This document shows, piece by piece, positions 17,430 to 25,663 of a stretch of 53,673 bases of DNA (position 1 is its first letter; each line of letters begins with the position of its first letter). The DNA is from Terriglobia bacterium. Lineage in GTDB: Bacteria; Acidobacteriota; Vicinamibacteria; Vicinamibacterales; CAVVIG01. Below the pieces are notes generated by a model. It made no database searches, was not told the DNA's origin, and was given only the letters and a program-made list of their open reading frames with translations. The stretch lies in NCBI GenBank assembly GCA_020073005.1, contig JAIQFX010000023.1:1-53673 (forward strand), written 5' to 3'. The translations under genes were made by a program, and so were the position numbers.

Positions 17430-18520
17430 TGCCGAGCAAGATCTCCTGGTGGCGCACGAATTTCGGCGTCGAGGAAGCCGATCGCATCGCGGCGTCGATC
17501 GCGCAGGAACACATCAGCCAGGGACCCGAGACCGCCGAGTTCGAGCGGCGGCTCGCCGCGCTGCTCGGCGTCCCCCACGTCGTCGCGACGACGAGCGGCA
17601 GCACGGCGCTGTTGATGTCGCTCATCGCGGCCGGTGTCGGACCGGGTGATGAAGTCATCGTGCCGAACCGCGGCTGGATTGCGGCGGCCCACGCCGTCCG
17701 TCTGCTCGGGGCGAAGGTGGTGCTCGCGGATGTTCAAGCCGGCACACCGCTCCTCGACGTCGATGATGCGGCGGGCCGCGTGACGCCGAAGACCAGGGTG
17801 ATCGTACCCGTCCACCTCAACGGGCGATCGGTGGACATGGACGCGGTCAACCGTCTCGCTGCCGAACGAGGGCTCATCGTGATCGAGGACGCGGCGCAGG
17901 CGCTCTGCTCGCGCAACGCGCTCGGTCCGCTCGGCGGCCAGTCGTTCGCCGGCTGCTTCTCGTTCTCCGTCGCGAAGATCATTTCCACGGGGCAGGGCGG
18001 ATTCATCGCCACGCGCGACGCGGCGACGTACCGCCGGTTGAGCCTGATGCGCACGCACGGCGTCGCCGACGTCGTGAACGCGGAGTGGACCGAGTTCGGC
18101 TTCAACTTCAGATTCACGGACATCCTGGCCTCGATCGGCCTCGTGCAGCTGGGCCGGCTGGCCGGACGCATCGAACAGGTCAAGACGATCCACGCGCAGT
18201 ACGAAGCCGGATTGCGCGGCGTCGAGTCGGTGAAGCTGATTTCCGTCAACGTGGCGGCCGGCGAGATTCCGATCTACATCGAGGTGCTGTGCCCGGCGCG
18301 CGCCGCGCTGATCGCCTTCCTCGCCGATCGCGGGATCGAGACGCGGCCGTTCCACCCGGACTTGAATCTGGCGCGGTACCTCGACAACCCCGGCGTGTTT
18401 CCGCATTCGGCCGTGTTTGCGACGCAGGGGCTCGTCCTGCCGTCCGGCCCCGGTCAGACGGCCGGGAACGTTCAGCGGGTCCTGGATGAAGTGCGACGAT
18501 TCGATGCGAAGCGCCCGTGA
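17429..18520 (+). CDS. DegT/DnrJ/EryC1 sugar aminotransferase
   Basis: A 363-residue PLP-dependent aminotransferase of the sugar-nucleotide group. VVATTSGSTALLMSLI holds the phosphate-binding Ser/Thr, VIEDAAQALCSRN the cofactor Asp, and CFSFSVAKIISTGQGGF the Schiff-base lysine. Typical family members transfer an amino group to a 3- or 4-keto sugar nucleotide. The TAATG start is coupled to the C-methyltransferase. It is one of five DegT-type genes in the window, so it should serve a different sugar from LegC, probably the branched sugar made by the upstream methyltransferase. Confidence 0.88.
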   Translation: MPSKISWWRTNFGVEEADRIAASIAQEHISQGPETAEFERRLAALLGVPHVVATTSGSTALLMSLIAAGVGPGDEVIVPNRGWIAAAHAVRLLGAKVVLADVQAGTPLLDVDDAAGRVTPKTRVIVPVHLNGRSVDMDAVNRLAAERGLIVIEDAAQALCSRNALGPLGGQSFAGCFSFSVAKIISTGQGGFIATRDAATYRRLSLMRTHGVADVVNAEWTEFGFNFRFTDILASIGLVQLGRLAGRIEQVKTIHAQYEAGLRGVESVKLISVNVAAGEIPIYIEVLCPARAALIAFLADRGIETRPFHPDLNLARYLDNPGVFPHSAVFATQGLVLPSGPGQTAGNVQRVLDEVRRFDAKRP

Positions 18521-19767
18521 GTCGAAGCGGGGAGACGACGCGCGTGCGGACGTTCCTGCGACGTCAGCTCCGGCAAATCCGCCTGGGAGGCTGGGCGGCG
18601 GTCTGGAGAAAGCTGGGCATCGCGCTGCTCGTGCTGGCGTGCGTTCCGCTGGTGCTGCTGGCGCGGATACTCCGGCCGCTCGTGTGGTTCCGCTTCGGCT
18701 ATCTGCCGAGCGCGCGCATCGGTCACTACGGGCCGAACGTCGAGGTGTATCTGTGCGAGCGGGACGCCGGGATGCTCGATCCGCGCATCCGCGATCTCTT
18801 CTACGACGGGTATCAGGTCAGCAATCATCAGCTCCAGAAAATGTGGAGCCGTGTCCTGCCGGTGCATCCGATCGTGCGCTGGCTGGATCACGTCAACCAG
18901 GGGATTTTCGGCGGCGCAAAGCACCATTTCCAGTTCAGGCCGGATCCGTGGCGGGACGTGCACGGACTGCTGGAGCGGACCGCGCCGCATCTCGTGTTCA
19001 CGCCGGACGAGGACGCCCGGGGACGCGAGGCGCTGCCGTCCATCGGCGTCCCCGCGGACGCGCCGTTCGTCTGCTTTCACGCGCGGGATCAGGCGTACCT
19101 CGAGACCGTGCTGCCGGGCAACGACTGGGACGTCCACGCGTGCCGGAACTGTTCGGTTCACACGCTGGTGCCCGCGGCCGAGGCGCTCACGCAGCGTGGG
19201 TACACGGCACTCCGGCTCGGCGCGATCGTGAAAGAACCGCTGCGGACCGGCAATCCGCGAATCATCGACTACGCGTCGAAGTACCGCACCGATTTCCTCG
19301 ACGTGTACCTCGGAGCGAAATGCGCGTTCTTCTTCGGCAGCGACGCCGGCATCCATGGCATCCCGAACGTCTTCCGGCGTCCCGTGGCGTTCGTCAACTA
19401 CACCGGGCTGGAGTACCTGCACACGTGGGCGTCGTACGATCTGTTCATTCCGAAAAAGATCTGGATGCGTGAGCAGCGACGGTTCATGACGTTCCCCGAG
19501 ATCCTGCGCTCGCCGGTGCGCAAGTTCATCCACTCGAATCACTATCGCGACGCGGGTCTCGAGGTCGTGGACAACACGCCGGAAGAAATCACCGCGGTCG
19601 TGCTGGAGATGGACGATCGGCTGAAGGGCGCGTGGCGGACCACCGAGGAAGACGAGGAACTGCAGCGCCGGTTCTGGCAGCTGTACCGTGAAGGCAGCGT
19701 CAATCAGGTGTACGACGCGCACATCGGCGCGGAATTCCTGCGGCAGAACCGGGACCTGCTCGATTGA
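18517..19767 (+). CDS. Putative glycosyltransferase, TIGR04372-like
   Basis: A 416-residue protein with a single N-terminal hydrophobic segment (about residues 30-52, LGIALLVLACVPLVLLARI) and a soluble part. The FVCFHARDQAYLE segment, RLGAIVKEPL, CAFFFGSDAGIHGIPN and PVAFVNYTGLEYLHTW closely follow the pattern I associate with the TIGR04372 family of putative glycosyltransferases. The FGSDAGI region resembles the donor-binding loop of fucosyltransferase-like GT-B enzymes. It begins with GTG in a GTGA overlap, after the aminotransferase and before a multi-membrane protein, so it would act at the inner face of the membrane on lipid-linked glycan. Confidence 0.75.
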   Translation: MSRSGETTRVRTFLRRQLRQIRLGGWAAVWRKLGIALLVLACVPLVLLARILRPLVWFRFGYLPSARIGHYGPNVEVYLCERDAGMLDPRIRDLFYDGYQVSNHQLQKMWSRVLPVHPIVRWLDHVNQGIFGGAKHHFQFRPDPWRDVHGLLERTAPHLVFTPDEDARGREALPSIGVPADAPFVCFHARDQAYLETVLPGNDWDVHACRNCSVHTLVPAAEALTQRGYTALRLGAIVKEPLRTGNPRIIDYASKYRTDFLDVYLGAKCAFFFGSDAGIHGIPNVFRRPVAFVNYTGLEYLHTWASYDLFIPKKIWMREQRRFMTFPEILRSPVRKFIHSNHYRDAGLEVVDNTPEEITAVVLEMDDRLKGAWRTTEEDEELQRRFWQLYREGSVNQVYDAHIGAEFLRQNRDLLD

Positions 19768-21728
19768 TGCGCGCGCGCGGAGCCTGGCTGCCGTACATGG
19801 TCGTCATCGCGGCGGCGGTGTACGTGCTGGCGCCGGCCGCGTGGGAACCGGGCGCCGAGAGCCTCAAGAACTGGGTGAGCGCGCGCATCTGCCGCCAGAC
19901 CGGCGGCTTTCCGGTCTTCGATCACGGACCGCTCTACAACATCTACCTGCAGGCGTTCCTGTCGTTCGACTACCCGCTGTCGATCCAACTCGAGCATCTG
20001 GTGACGCACCTGTTCACGTACACCGCGCTCTTCCTGTTGCTGGCGCGTTTTCTGCCACGCGTGCCGGCATTGATGCTCGTCTGTGCGTGGATTCCTGCGC
20101 TCTGGACGATGGAGGGGGGGAACCGCGTGATCGGCATGGGCTGCCTGGCCCTGTATCTCGAAGCCGGCGCGGACTCGACGTGGAGCGGCGGGCTCGTGCC
20201 GGTGACGCTCCTGGCGGCGGCGCTCTTCGATCTGTTCTTCGTCCCGTTTATCCTCGGCCATGTCGTCGGCGCGCTCGCCGTGCGGTGGCAGCGCGGCGAG
20301 CGGTTGTGGCCGGAACTGTCGCGACCATCAGCCTGGACGCCCGCACCCGCGCTGGCGCGCGTCGCGCTCGCGGCCATCGTGATCGTCACCCTCGCGTTTC
20401 CTTCCCATCGTCCCGATCACAACTCGCGAGGGATGGAGGAACCGTGGGCGCCCGTGCCGCTCGACAATGTTCTCGCGCTGAGCAGCGTGCAGGCCGCCAA
20501 CTGGCACTACGCGATCGGCCACTATCCGAAAGCGGAATGGATTCACCAGGACTGGTACCTGACGCAGCGTGAGGCGTTCGGCGGCGCGACGACGCTGCTG
20601 GGCACGATTCGCAACAACCCGCGCGTGTACCTGACGAACGTCTTCTTCGAAGCGCTCGCGTTCCTGCGCGCGCCCTCGCAGTTTCTGACCGGGTTTCGTC
20701 CGCTGCCGTCTCCCTGGCATCGCGTGCTGCTCCCGGCGATCCTGGTCGTGCTCGCGATGTGCGGCTACTGGATCGCGCGCGGCTATCGGCAGGCCGGCCA
20801 GGTCGAGCGCGTGTTTTCACTCGGCGCAGGAGTGGCGGCCGGGGCGGTCGCGATCTCGCTGGTGTACGTCAGTCAGCGGTACATGATGCCGTTCCTTCCG
20901 ATCGGACTGCTGGCGGCGGCGCACGCCGGCCACAGCCTTCGCGCGCTCGGCCTCATGCTCCGAAGCGCGTTCCCGCGCACCGGGGCCGTTCCCGCCGGCG
21001 CGAACGATCGCACGGGAGGCGCGGGTCTGATCGCCGCCGGCATTCTGTTGCTGGCGCTGCCGCTCGCCGTGAATCCGTGGCTGCTCGGCGACGTGCTCGG
21101 ACTGCCGTCCAACGAGCGGATGTTTCTGATCGTGTTCGATCTCGTATCAGCCGCCGGTGGAGTCGCCGTGCTCGCGCGGCCCGGTGTGTTCGTGCGGCTC
21201 TCCAGCACGCTCGACGCGATCCCGTATCCCGCGCGGGCCTCCAGGCTGACGCTCGCCGCCGTCGCCGGCATCGCGCTGCTGGTGGTGACGGCGACGACAC
21301 CGTATTCGTGGACCGGCCGCGCCGGATTCCTCACGCGCAACCCGTACGCGCTGCGCGGCCCGCTCTCGCGCGCCAGCGGCCCGTTGATGGCGAGCCTCGG
21401 GAGAGGCCGGCGCGTGCTCGCGCTCGAGGAATCGTGGATCCGGAGCTTCGCCAACGTCGACACGGAGACCGTGTACCATCCCTTGTACTTGCCGCCCTTC
21501 AAGGACGCGTCGGGAAAGACGGAGCGCTTTCTCGAAGGGCTCGACGTGATCTGGGTCAGCGACTCGTTCGCCACGCCCGCGCCGTCAGCCGGCACGCAGA
21601 CCTATCTTCGCGACGAGCTGCACGTGGAGCCCTTTCTGCGGCGCGCGGTGCAGAACGGCTGGACGCGTGAAGACGTCGCCGGCTTCGGCCGGATCTACCG
21701 GAAGAAAGCGAGCCTGAGCGCCTCGTGA
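19767..21728 (+). CDS. Polytopic membrane protein, possible GT-C-like or polymerase
   Basis: A 653-residue protein with many hydrophobic stretches, for example around residues 7-30, 85-115, 190-215 and 300-320, plus later paired helices. A large loop or tail from about residue 540 contains DTETVYHPLYLPPFKD and a RFLEGLDVIWVSDS stretch. No conserved catalytic motif is plain to me. A GT-C glycosyltransferase, polymerase or other glycan-handling role is plausible because it follows a glycosyltransferase and precedes an ABC exporter. ATG 19767 overlaps the previous stop by 1 base; a TTG at 19764 is in frame. A run of 7 G at 20115-20121 lies in the coding sequence. It is similar in general type to 50981-52486, not evidently a close homologue. 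Confidence 0.65.
   Translation: MRARGAWLPYMVVIAAAVYVLAPAAWEPGAESLKNWVSARICRQTGGFPVFDHGPLYNIYLQAFLSFDYPLSIQLEHLVTHLFTYTALFLLLARFLPRVPALMLVCAWIPALWTMEGGNRVIGMGCLALYLEAGADSTWSGGLVPVTLLAAALFDLFFVPFILGHVVGALAVRWQRGERLWPELSRPSAWTPAPALARVALAAIVIVTLAFPSHRPDHNSRGMEEPWAPVPLDNVLALSSVQAANWHYAIGHYPKAEWIHQDWYLTQREAFGGATTLLGTIRNNPRVYLTNVFFEALAFLRAPSQFLTGFRPLPSPWHRVLLPAILVVLAMCGYWIARGYRQAGQVERVFSLGAGVAAGAVAISLVYVSQRYMMPFLPIGLLAAAHAGHSLRALGLMLRSAFPRTGAVPAGANDRTGGAGLIAAGILLLALPLAVNPWLLGDVLGLPSNERMFLIVFDLVSAAGGVAVLARPGVFVRLSSTLDAIPYPARASRLTLAAVAGIALLVVTATTPYSWTGRAGFLTRNPYALRGPLSRASGPLMASLGRGRRVLALEESWIRSFANVDTETVYHPLYLPPFKDASGKTERFLEGLDVIWVSDSFATPAPSAGTQTYLRDELHVEPFLRRAVQNGWTREDVAGFGRIYRKKASLSAS
20115..20121 (+). 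repeat. Homopolymer of 7 G inside the membrane-protein gene
   Basis: Seven consecutive G follow a GGA at the start of a Gly-Gly-Asn segment (MEGGNRV). Runs of this kind can slip in replication and switch surface genes on and off. Seven is at the low end for that, and the frame is intact here. Confidence 0.45.
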
Positions 21729-23497
21729 AGGGCCGCGCGTTCATCCGTGACATGGTGTCGGCCTTTCCCGGCCTGCTCGCGATGAACGTCGCGCTCCTGC
21801 TGCTGACGTCCATCGTGGACGCGGCGGCCATCGTCGCCGTCGCGCCGATGATCGATCTGCTGCTGCACCCTGGCCTGCAGGACGTCAGCCGCCTGACGGC
21901 GCGCCTGCTCGACATCGTGCGCGCCGCCGGCATGCCGGCGACACTCAACAGCCTGCTGGCGATCTTCCTCGCGTTCAACGTGCTCAAGGCCGCGCTGTAC
22001 ATCGCCGTCAGGTATTCGATTCTGAAGACGACGTACGCCGTCGATCGGAAGCTGACGGTTGGCACGTTCGAGGACTTCTTCAACGCGGGTTGGTATTTCT
22101 TCAGCAGCGGCAGCCAGGGCACGTTCCTCAACACGTTCATTCGCGAGCTCAACATCGCGACCAGCGCGTTCGGCGCGATGGCGCTCTTCGCGGCGACGTG
22201 CCTGCAGATCGCGGTCTACGTCGCGATCCCCCTCTACATTTCCTGGCAGGTCACGCTCGTGAGCCTGCTGTCGGCCGTGCTGTTCCTGCTGCCGCTGCTG
22301 GCGCTGGGCAAAGTGAACTACCGGCTGGGCGTCCTCAACACCACGACGGCGAACACGCTCGGATCGATTCTGCACGAGAGCCTGAGCTCGGCGAAGGTGA
22401 TCCTCGGCTTCGGTAACCAGCAGAAGAGCGTCGACGACCTCCGCCGGGCCTTCGACGCGCACGTGCGCGCGACCGTGGCGTCGCAGACGCTCGGCATCGC
22501 GGTCTCGAGCATCTTCGTCCCGCTGGGCCTGTTGTCGGTGGTAATCGCGCTCGGCGTCGCGCAACGGCTCGCCGTGCCGCTGGCCGAGACCGCCGCGCTC
22601 CTGTACGCGCTGCTGCAGATCGTGCCGTATCTCGGCGTCCTCGCGGCGCAGAAAACCTCGATCGAGACGTTCTTCCCGAGTTACGAACAGGTCGTCACGC
22701 TGCGCGAACGCGCGGCGCAGCTCAAACAGCGGTCCGGCTCGCGGCCCTTCGCCGGTCTCGACCGCGAGCTCGCCCTCGATCATGTCTCGTTTGCGTATCC
22801 CGGCGCGGACGGCACGCTCAACGACGTGAGCGTCCGCATCCGGAAGGGGACTATGGTCGCGTTCGTCGGCGAGTCCGGCGTCGGCAAGTCGACGCTGATC
22901 GACGTGATCATGGGCTTCCACGAGCCGACCGCCGGACGCGTCACCGTGGACGGCACGCCGCTGCAGGAGTTCGACATCAACGCCTACCGCCGGCGCATCG
23001 GCTACGTGCCGCAGGACAGCGTGCTCTTCAACCGGTCGATCCGCGAGAACCTCCTGTGGTCCTGCGAGACGGCGTCGCAGGACGACATCGTGCGCGCGTG
23101 CCGGCTCGCGAACGCCGACGAGTTCATTCAGCAACTGCCAGAGACGTACGAGACGCGCGTCGGCGACCGCGGCGTCCGGCTCTCGGGCGGCGAGGTCCAG
23201 CGCGTCGCGCTCGCCCGCGCCATTCTCCGCAAGCCGCACCTGTTGATTCTCGACGAGGCGACGAGCAATCTCGATTCGCTGTCCGAGAGCCTGATCCAGC
23301 AGGCGATCGAGTCCATCGCGAAAGAAACCACGGTCGTGGTCGTCGCGCATCGGCTGTCGACCATCATGAACGCCGACTACATTTACGTGCTGCGGGATGG
23401 AAGAATCGTGGAAGAGGGGACCTACAACGCATTGGTCGGCAAAGGCACGGACTTCGCCCAGATGGTCAAACTCCAAACATTGACGCCGGTCGCATGA
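21725..23497 (+). CDS. MsbA/PglK-like ABC exporter (half transporter)
   Basis: A 590-residue fused permease/ATPase. Residues 1 to about 310 carry about six membrane segments. The nucleotide-binding domain has Walker A GESGVGKST at 382-390, the LSGGEVQRVALARAIL signature, and LLILDEATSNLD Walker B followed by the VVVAHRLST H-loop. Members of this group flip lipid A (MsbA) or lipid-linked oligosaccharide (PglK). As the only transporter in the window, and placed after a glycosyltransferase and a membrane protein, it is the best candidate for moving the locus product across the inner membrane. GTG 21725 overlaps the previous stop by 4 bases. Confidence 0.9.
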   Translation: MKGRAFIRDMVSAFPGLLAMNVALLLLTSIVDAAAIVAVAPMIDLLLHPGLQDVSRLTARLLDIVRAAGMPATLNSLLAIFLAFNVLKAALYIAVRYSILKTTYAVDRKLTVGTFEDFFNAGWYFFSSGSQGTFLNTFIRELNIATSAFGAMALFAATCLQIAVYVAIPLYISWQVTLVSLLSAVLFLLPLLALGKVNYRLGVLNTTTANTLGSILHESLSSAKVILGFGNQQKSVDDLRRAFDAHVRATVASQTLGIAVSSIFVPLGLLSVVIALGVAQRLAVPLAETAALLYALLQIVPYLGVLAAQKTSIETFFPSYEQVVTLRERAAQLKQRSGSRPFAGLDRELALDHVSFAYPGADGTLNDVSVRIRKGTMVAFVGESGVGKSTLIDVIMGFHEPTAGRVTVDGTPLQEFDINAYRRRIGYVPQDSVLFNRSIRENLLWSCETASQDDIVRACRLANADEFIQQLPETYETRVGDRGVRLSGGEVQRVALARAILRKPHLLILDEATSNLDSLSESLIQQAIESIAKETTVVVVAHRLSTIMNADYIYVLRDGRIVEEGTYNALVGKGTDFAQMVKLQTLTPVA

Positions 23498-24480
23498 ACA
23501 ACCTCGCCAACAAGACTGTGCTCGTTACCGGCGCCGCCGGCTTCATCGGCAGCCACTTGACCGAACGCCTCGTCGCGCTCGGCGCCAGAACGCGCATCCT
23601 CGTGCGCTACACCTCGCGTGGCGACTGCGGCTGGCTCACCGGGACGCCCGCCGCCGCCGGAGTGGAAGTGTTCCGCGCGGACCTGGGTGACCGCCGGGTG
23701 ATCGCCAACGCGTTGCGCGGCGCCGACGTCGTGCTCCACCTGGCCGCGCTCATCGGCATTCCGTATTCGTACGAAGCGCCGTCGTCCTACGTCCGCACGA
23801 ACGTCGAGGGCACGATGAACCTGCTCGAAGCGGCCCGCGACGCCGGCGTCAGCCGGTTCGTCCATACGTCGACGTCGGAGGTCTACGGCACGGCGCAGTC
23901 TATTCCGATCGGCGAGGATCACCCGCTGTGCGCGCAGTCGCCGTACGCGGCCAGCAAGATCGCCGCGGACAAGTTCGCCGAGAGCTTCAACCGCGCGTTC
24001 GGCCTGCCCGTCGTCACCGTGCGGCCGTTCAACACCTACGGCCCGCGCCAGTCGGCGCGCGCGGTCGTGCCGACGATCGTCCTGCAGGCGCTCGATGGCG
24101 GACCCGTGAAGCTCGGCAATGTGACGCCCACCCGCGACATGATCTATGTCGACGACACTGTCGACGGCTTCATCCGCGCGGCGGGCGCCGATGCCGCAGT
24201 TGGCTCCGTGATCAACCTCGGCACGGGCCGCGAGATTTCCATCCGCGATCTCGCCGCCGCGATCGGCCGCGTCGTCGGGCGTCCGCTGGACCTGCGGGTC
24301 GAGGAGCCGCGCGTCCGCGTGCCGGGAAGCGAAGTCGAGCGGCTCTGCGCGTCCACCTCGCGCGCGCGATCGCTGCTGCAGTGGGAGGCCGCCACACCGC
24401 TCGAAGAGGGACTCCGCCGCACGGTCGAGTGGATTCGCGCGCATCGCCACGAGTACAAGGTGGATGGCTATGCCGTCTAA
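23494..24480 (+). CDS. legB: LegB-like NAD-dependent 4,6-dehydratase
   Basis: A 328-residue extended SDR. NAD site TGAAGFIGS (12-20), catalytic TSTSEVYG (125-132) and Tyr151-x3-Lys155 (SPYAASKIAAD). The region RPFNTYGPRQSARAVVPTI is nearly diagnostic of LegB-type dehydratases that form the 4-keto-6-deoxy intermediate from GDP- or UDP-GlcNAc. It is followed by a LegC-like aminotransferase, matching the known legB-legC order. The ATG overlaps the exporter stop by 4 bases. It should supply the first sugar for the NeuC/NeuB genes more than 10 kb upstream in the same window. Confidence 0.84.
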   Translation: MNNLANKTVLVTGAAGFIGSHLTERLVALGARTRILVRYTSRGDCGWLTGTPAAAGVEVFRADLGDRRVIANALRGADVVLHLAALIGIPYSYEAPSSYVRTNVEGTMNLLEAARDAGVSRFVHTSTSEVYGTAQSIPIGEDHPLCAQSPYAASKIAADKFAESFNRAFGLPVVTVRPFNTYGPRQSARAVVPTIVLQALDGGPVKLGNVTPTRDMIYVDDTVDGFIRAAGADAAVGSVINLGTGREISIRDLAAAIGRVVGRPLDLRVEEPRVRVPGSEVERLCASTSRARSLLQWEAATPLEEGLRRTVEWIRAHRHEYKVDGYAV

Positions 24481-25663
24481 CCCCGCGCAGGCGGCCCCCG
24501 CGATTCCGCTGTTCGAGCCCGAGATCGCGGGCAACGAGTGGCGCTACGTGAAGGAGTGTCTCGACACCGGCTGGGTGTCGTCGGTCGGCCCGTACGTCGA
24601 TCGCTTCGAAGCCGCCATGGCCGCGCAGGCGGGCTGCCGTCACGCCGTGGCGACCACGAGCGGAACCGCGGCGCTCCACGTCGCGCTGCTCGTCGCGGGC
24701 GTTCAGCCCGATGACGAAGTGATCGTCTCCGGCCTGACGTTCGTCGCGCCGGCGAACGCGATCAAGTACGTCGGCGCGCATCCGGTCTTCATCGACGCCG
24801 AGCCCGAGTACTGGCAGATGGACGTCGATCTCCTGGAGCGGTTCGTGACCACCGGCTGCCGCGTCACCGGCGGTCAGCTCCGAAACGTGACGACCGGCCG
24901 CCGCGTGCGCGCGATCGTCGCCGTCCACGTGCTGGGGCATCCCTGCGACATGGATCGCATCACCGCGCTGGCGCGCCGCCACGAGCTGGCCGTGATCGAG
25001 GACGCGAGCGAGAGCCTCGGCGCGACCTATCGCGGCCGGCCCGTAGGACAGCTCGGCGACATCGCGTGCTTCAGTTTCAACGGCAGCAAGATCGTGACGA
25101 GCGGCGGCGGCGGGATGATCACGACGAACCACGCGTCGTGGGCCGGCCGCGCGAAGCACCTCACGACGCAGGCCAAGAGCGATCCAATCGAGTACGTGCA
25201 CGACGACATTGGCTACAACTACCGGCTGACGAACGTGCAGGCAGCCATCGGGCTGGCGCAGCTCGAGCGCCTGCCGGAGTTCGTCGCCCGGAAGCGAGCC
25301 ATCGCCGCGAAATACGCGGCTGCCGCGCTCCCCGGCGTCCGCGTCCAGCCGGAGGCGCCCTGGGCCGAGGCCACGTGGTGGCTCTGCACCGTCCTTATTA
25401 ATAAGGATGCGACCGGGACCGACAGCCGGGCCGTTCTCGCCCGGCTGGCGGCGGCCGGCGTTCAAGCGAGGCCGCTGTGGCATCCGGTGCCCGGCCTGGC
25501 CATGTACCGCGACTGCCAGGTGCTGGGCGGCGAGGTCATGGAGCGGCTCTACCGTGAGGCCCTCAGTCTGCCTTCGTCCACCGCGCTGCAACCGGCGCAC
25601 CAGGACCGCGTGATCGCCGCGCTGCGCGACGCCGTGACCGCCAATGCCGCCAACTCGCGCTGA
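24470..25663 (+). CDS. legC: LegC-like sugar aminotransferase
   Basis: A 397-residue DegT-family aminotransferase. It shows IPLFEPEIAGNEW at the N-terminus, VATTSGTAALHVAL, VIEDASESLG with the PLP Asp, and CFSFNGSKIVTSGGGGM containing the Schiff-base Lys near residue 207. The FNGSK and GGGGM context is typical of the PglE/LegC group that aminates 4-keto-6-deoxy-GlcNAc nucleotides. I preferred ATG 24470 over ATG 24464 because AAGGTGG then lies 6 bases upstream. The gene contains an AT-rich 16-base perfect palindrome at 25392-25407. The pair with LegB suggests formation of the 4-amino precursor of legionaminate. Confidence 0.84.
   Translation: MPSNPAQAAPAIPLFEPEIAGNEWRYVKECLDTGWVSSVGPYVDRFEAAMAAQAGCRHAVATTSGTAALHVALLVAGVQPDDEVIVSGLTFVAPANAIKYVGAHPVFIDAEPEYWQMDVDLLERFVTTGCRVTGGQLRNVTTGRRVRAIVAVHVLGHPCDMDRITALARRHELAVIEDASESLGATYRGRPVGQLGDIACFSFNGSKIVTSGGGGMITTNHASWAGRAKHLTTQAKSDPIEYVHDDIGYNYRLTNVQAAIGLAQLERLPEFVARKRAIAAKYAAAALPGVRVQPEAPWAEATWWLCTVLINKDATGTDSRAVLARLAAAGVQARPLWHPVPGLAMYRDCQVLGGEVMERLYREALSLPSSTALQPAHQDRVIAALRDAVTANAANSR
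25392..25407 (+). repeat. 16-base perfect AT-rich palindrome inside legC
   Basis: TCCTTATTAATAAGGA is a perfect inverted repeat with a central TTATTAATAA. It encodes Leu-Ile-Asn-Lys codons rich in A and T, in a gene that otherwise uses G/C-ending codons. It may be an internal operator, a protein-binding site or a chance event. Confidence 0.6.

Noticed and set aside
21695-23476. Minus-strand open frame of 593 codons opposite the ABC exporter
   Set aside because: The + strand has intact Walker A, signature and Walker B motifs; the opposite product has none.
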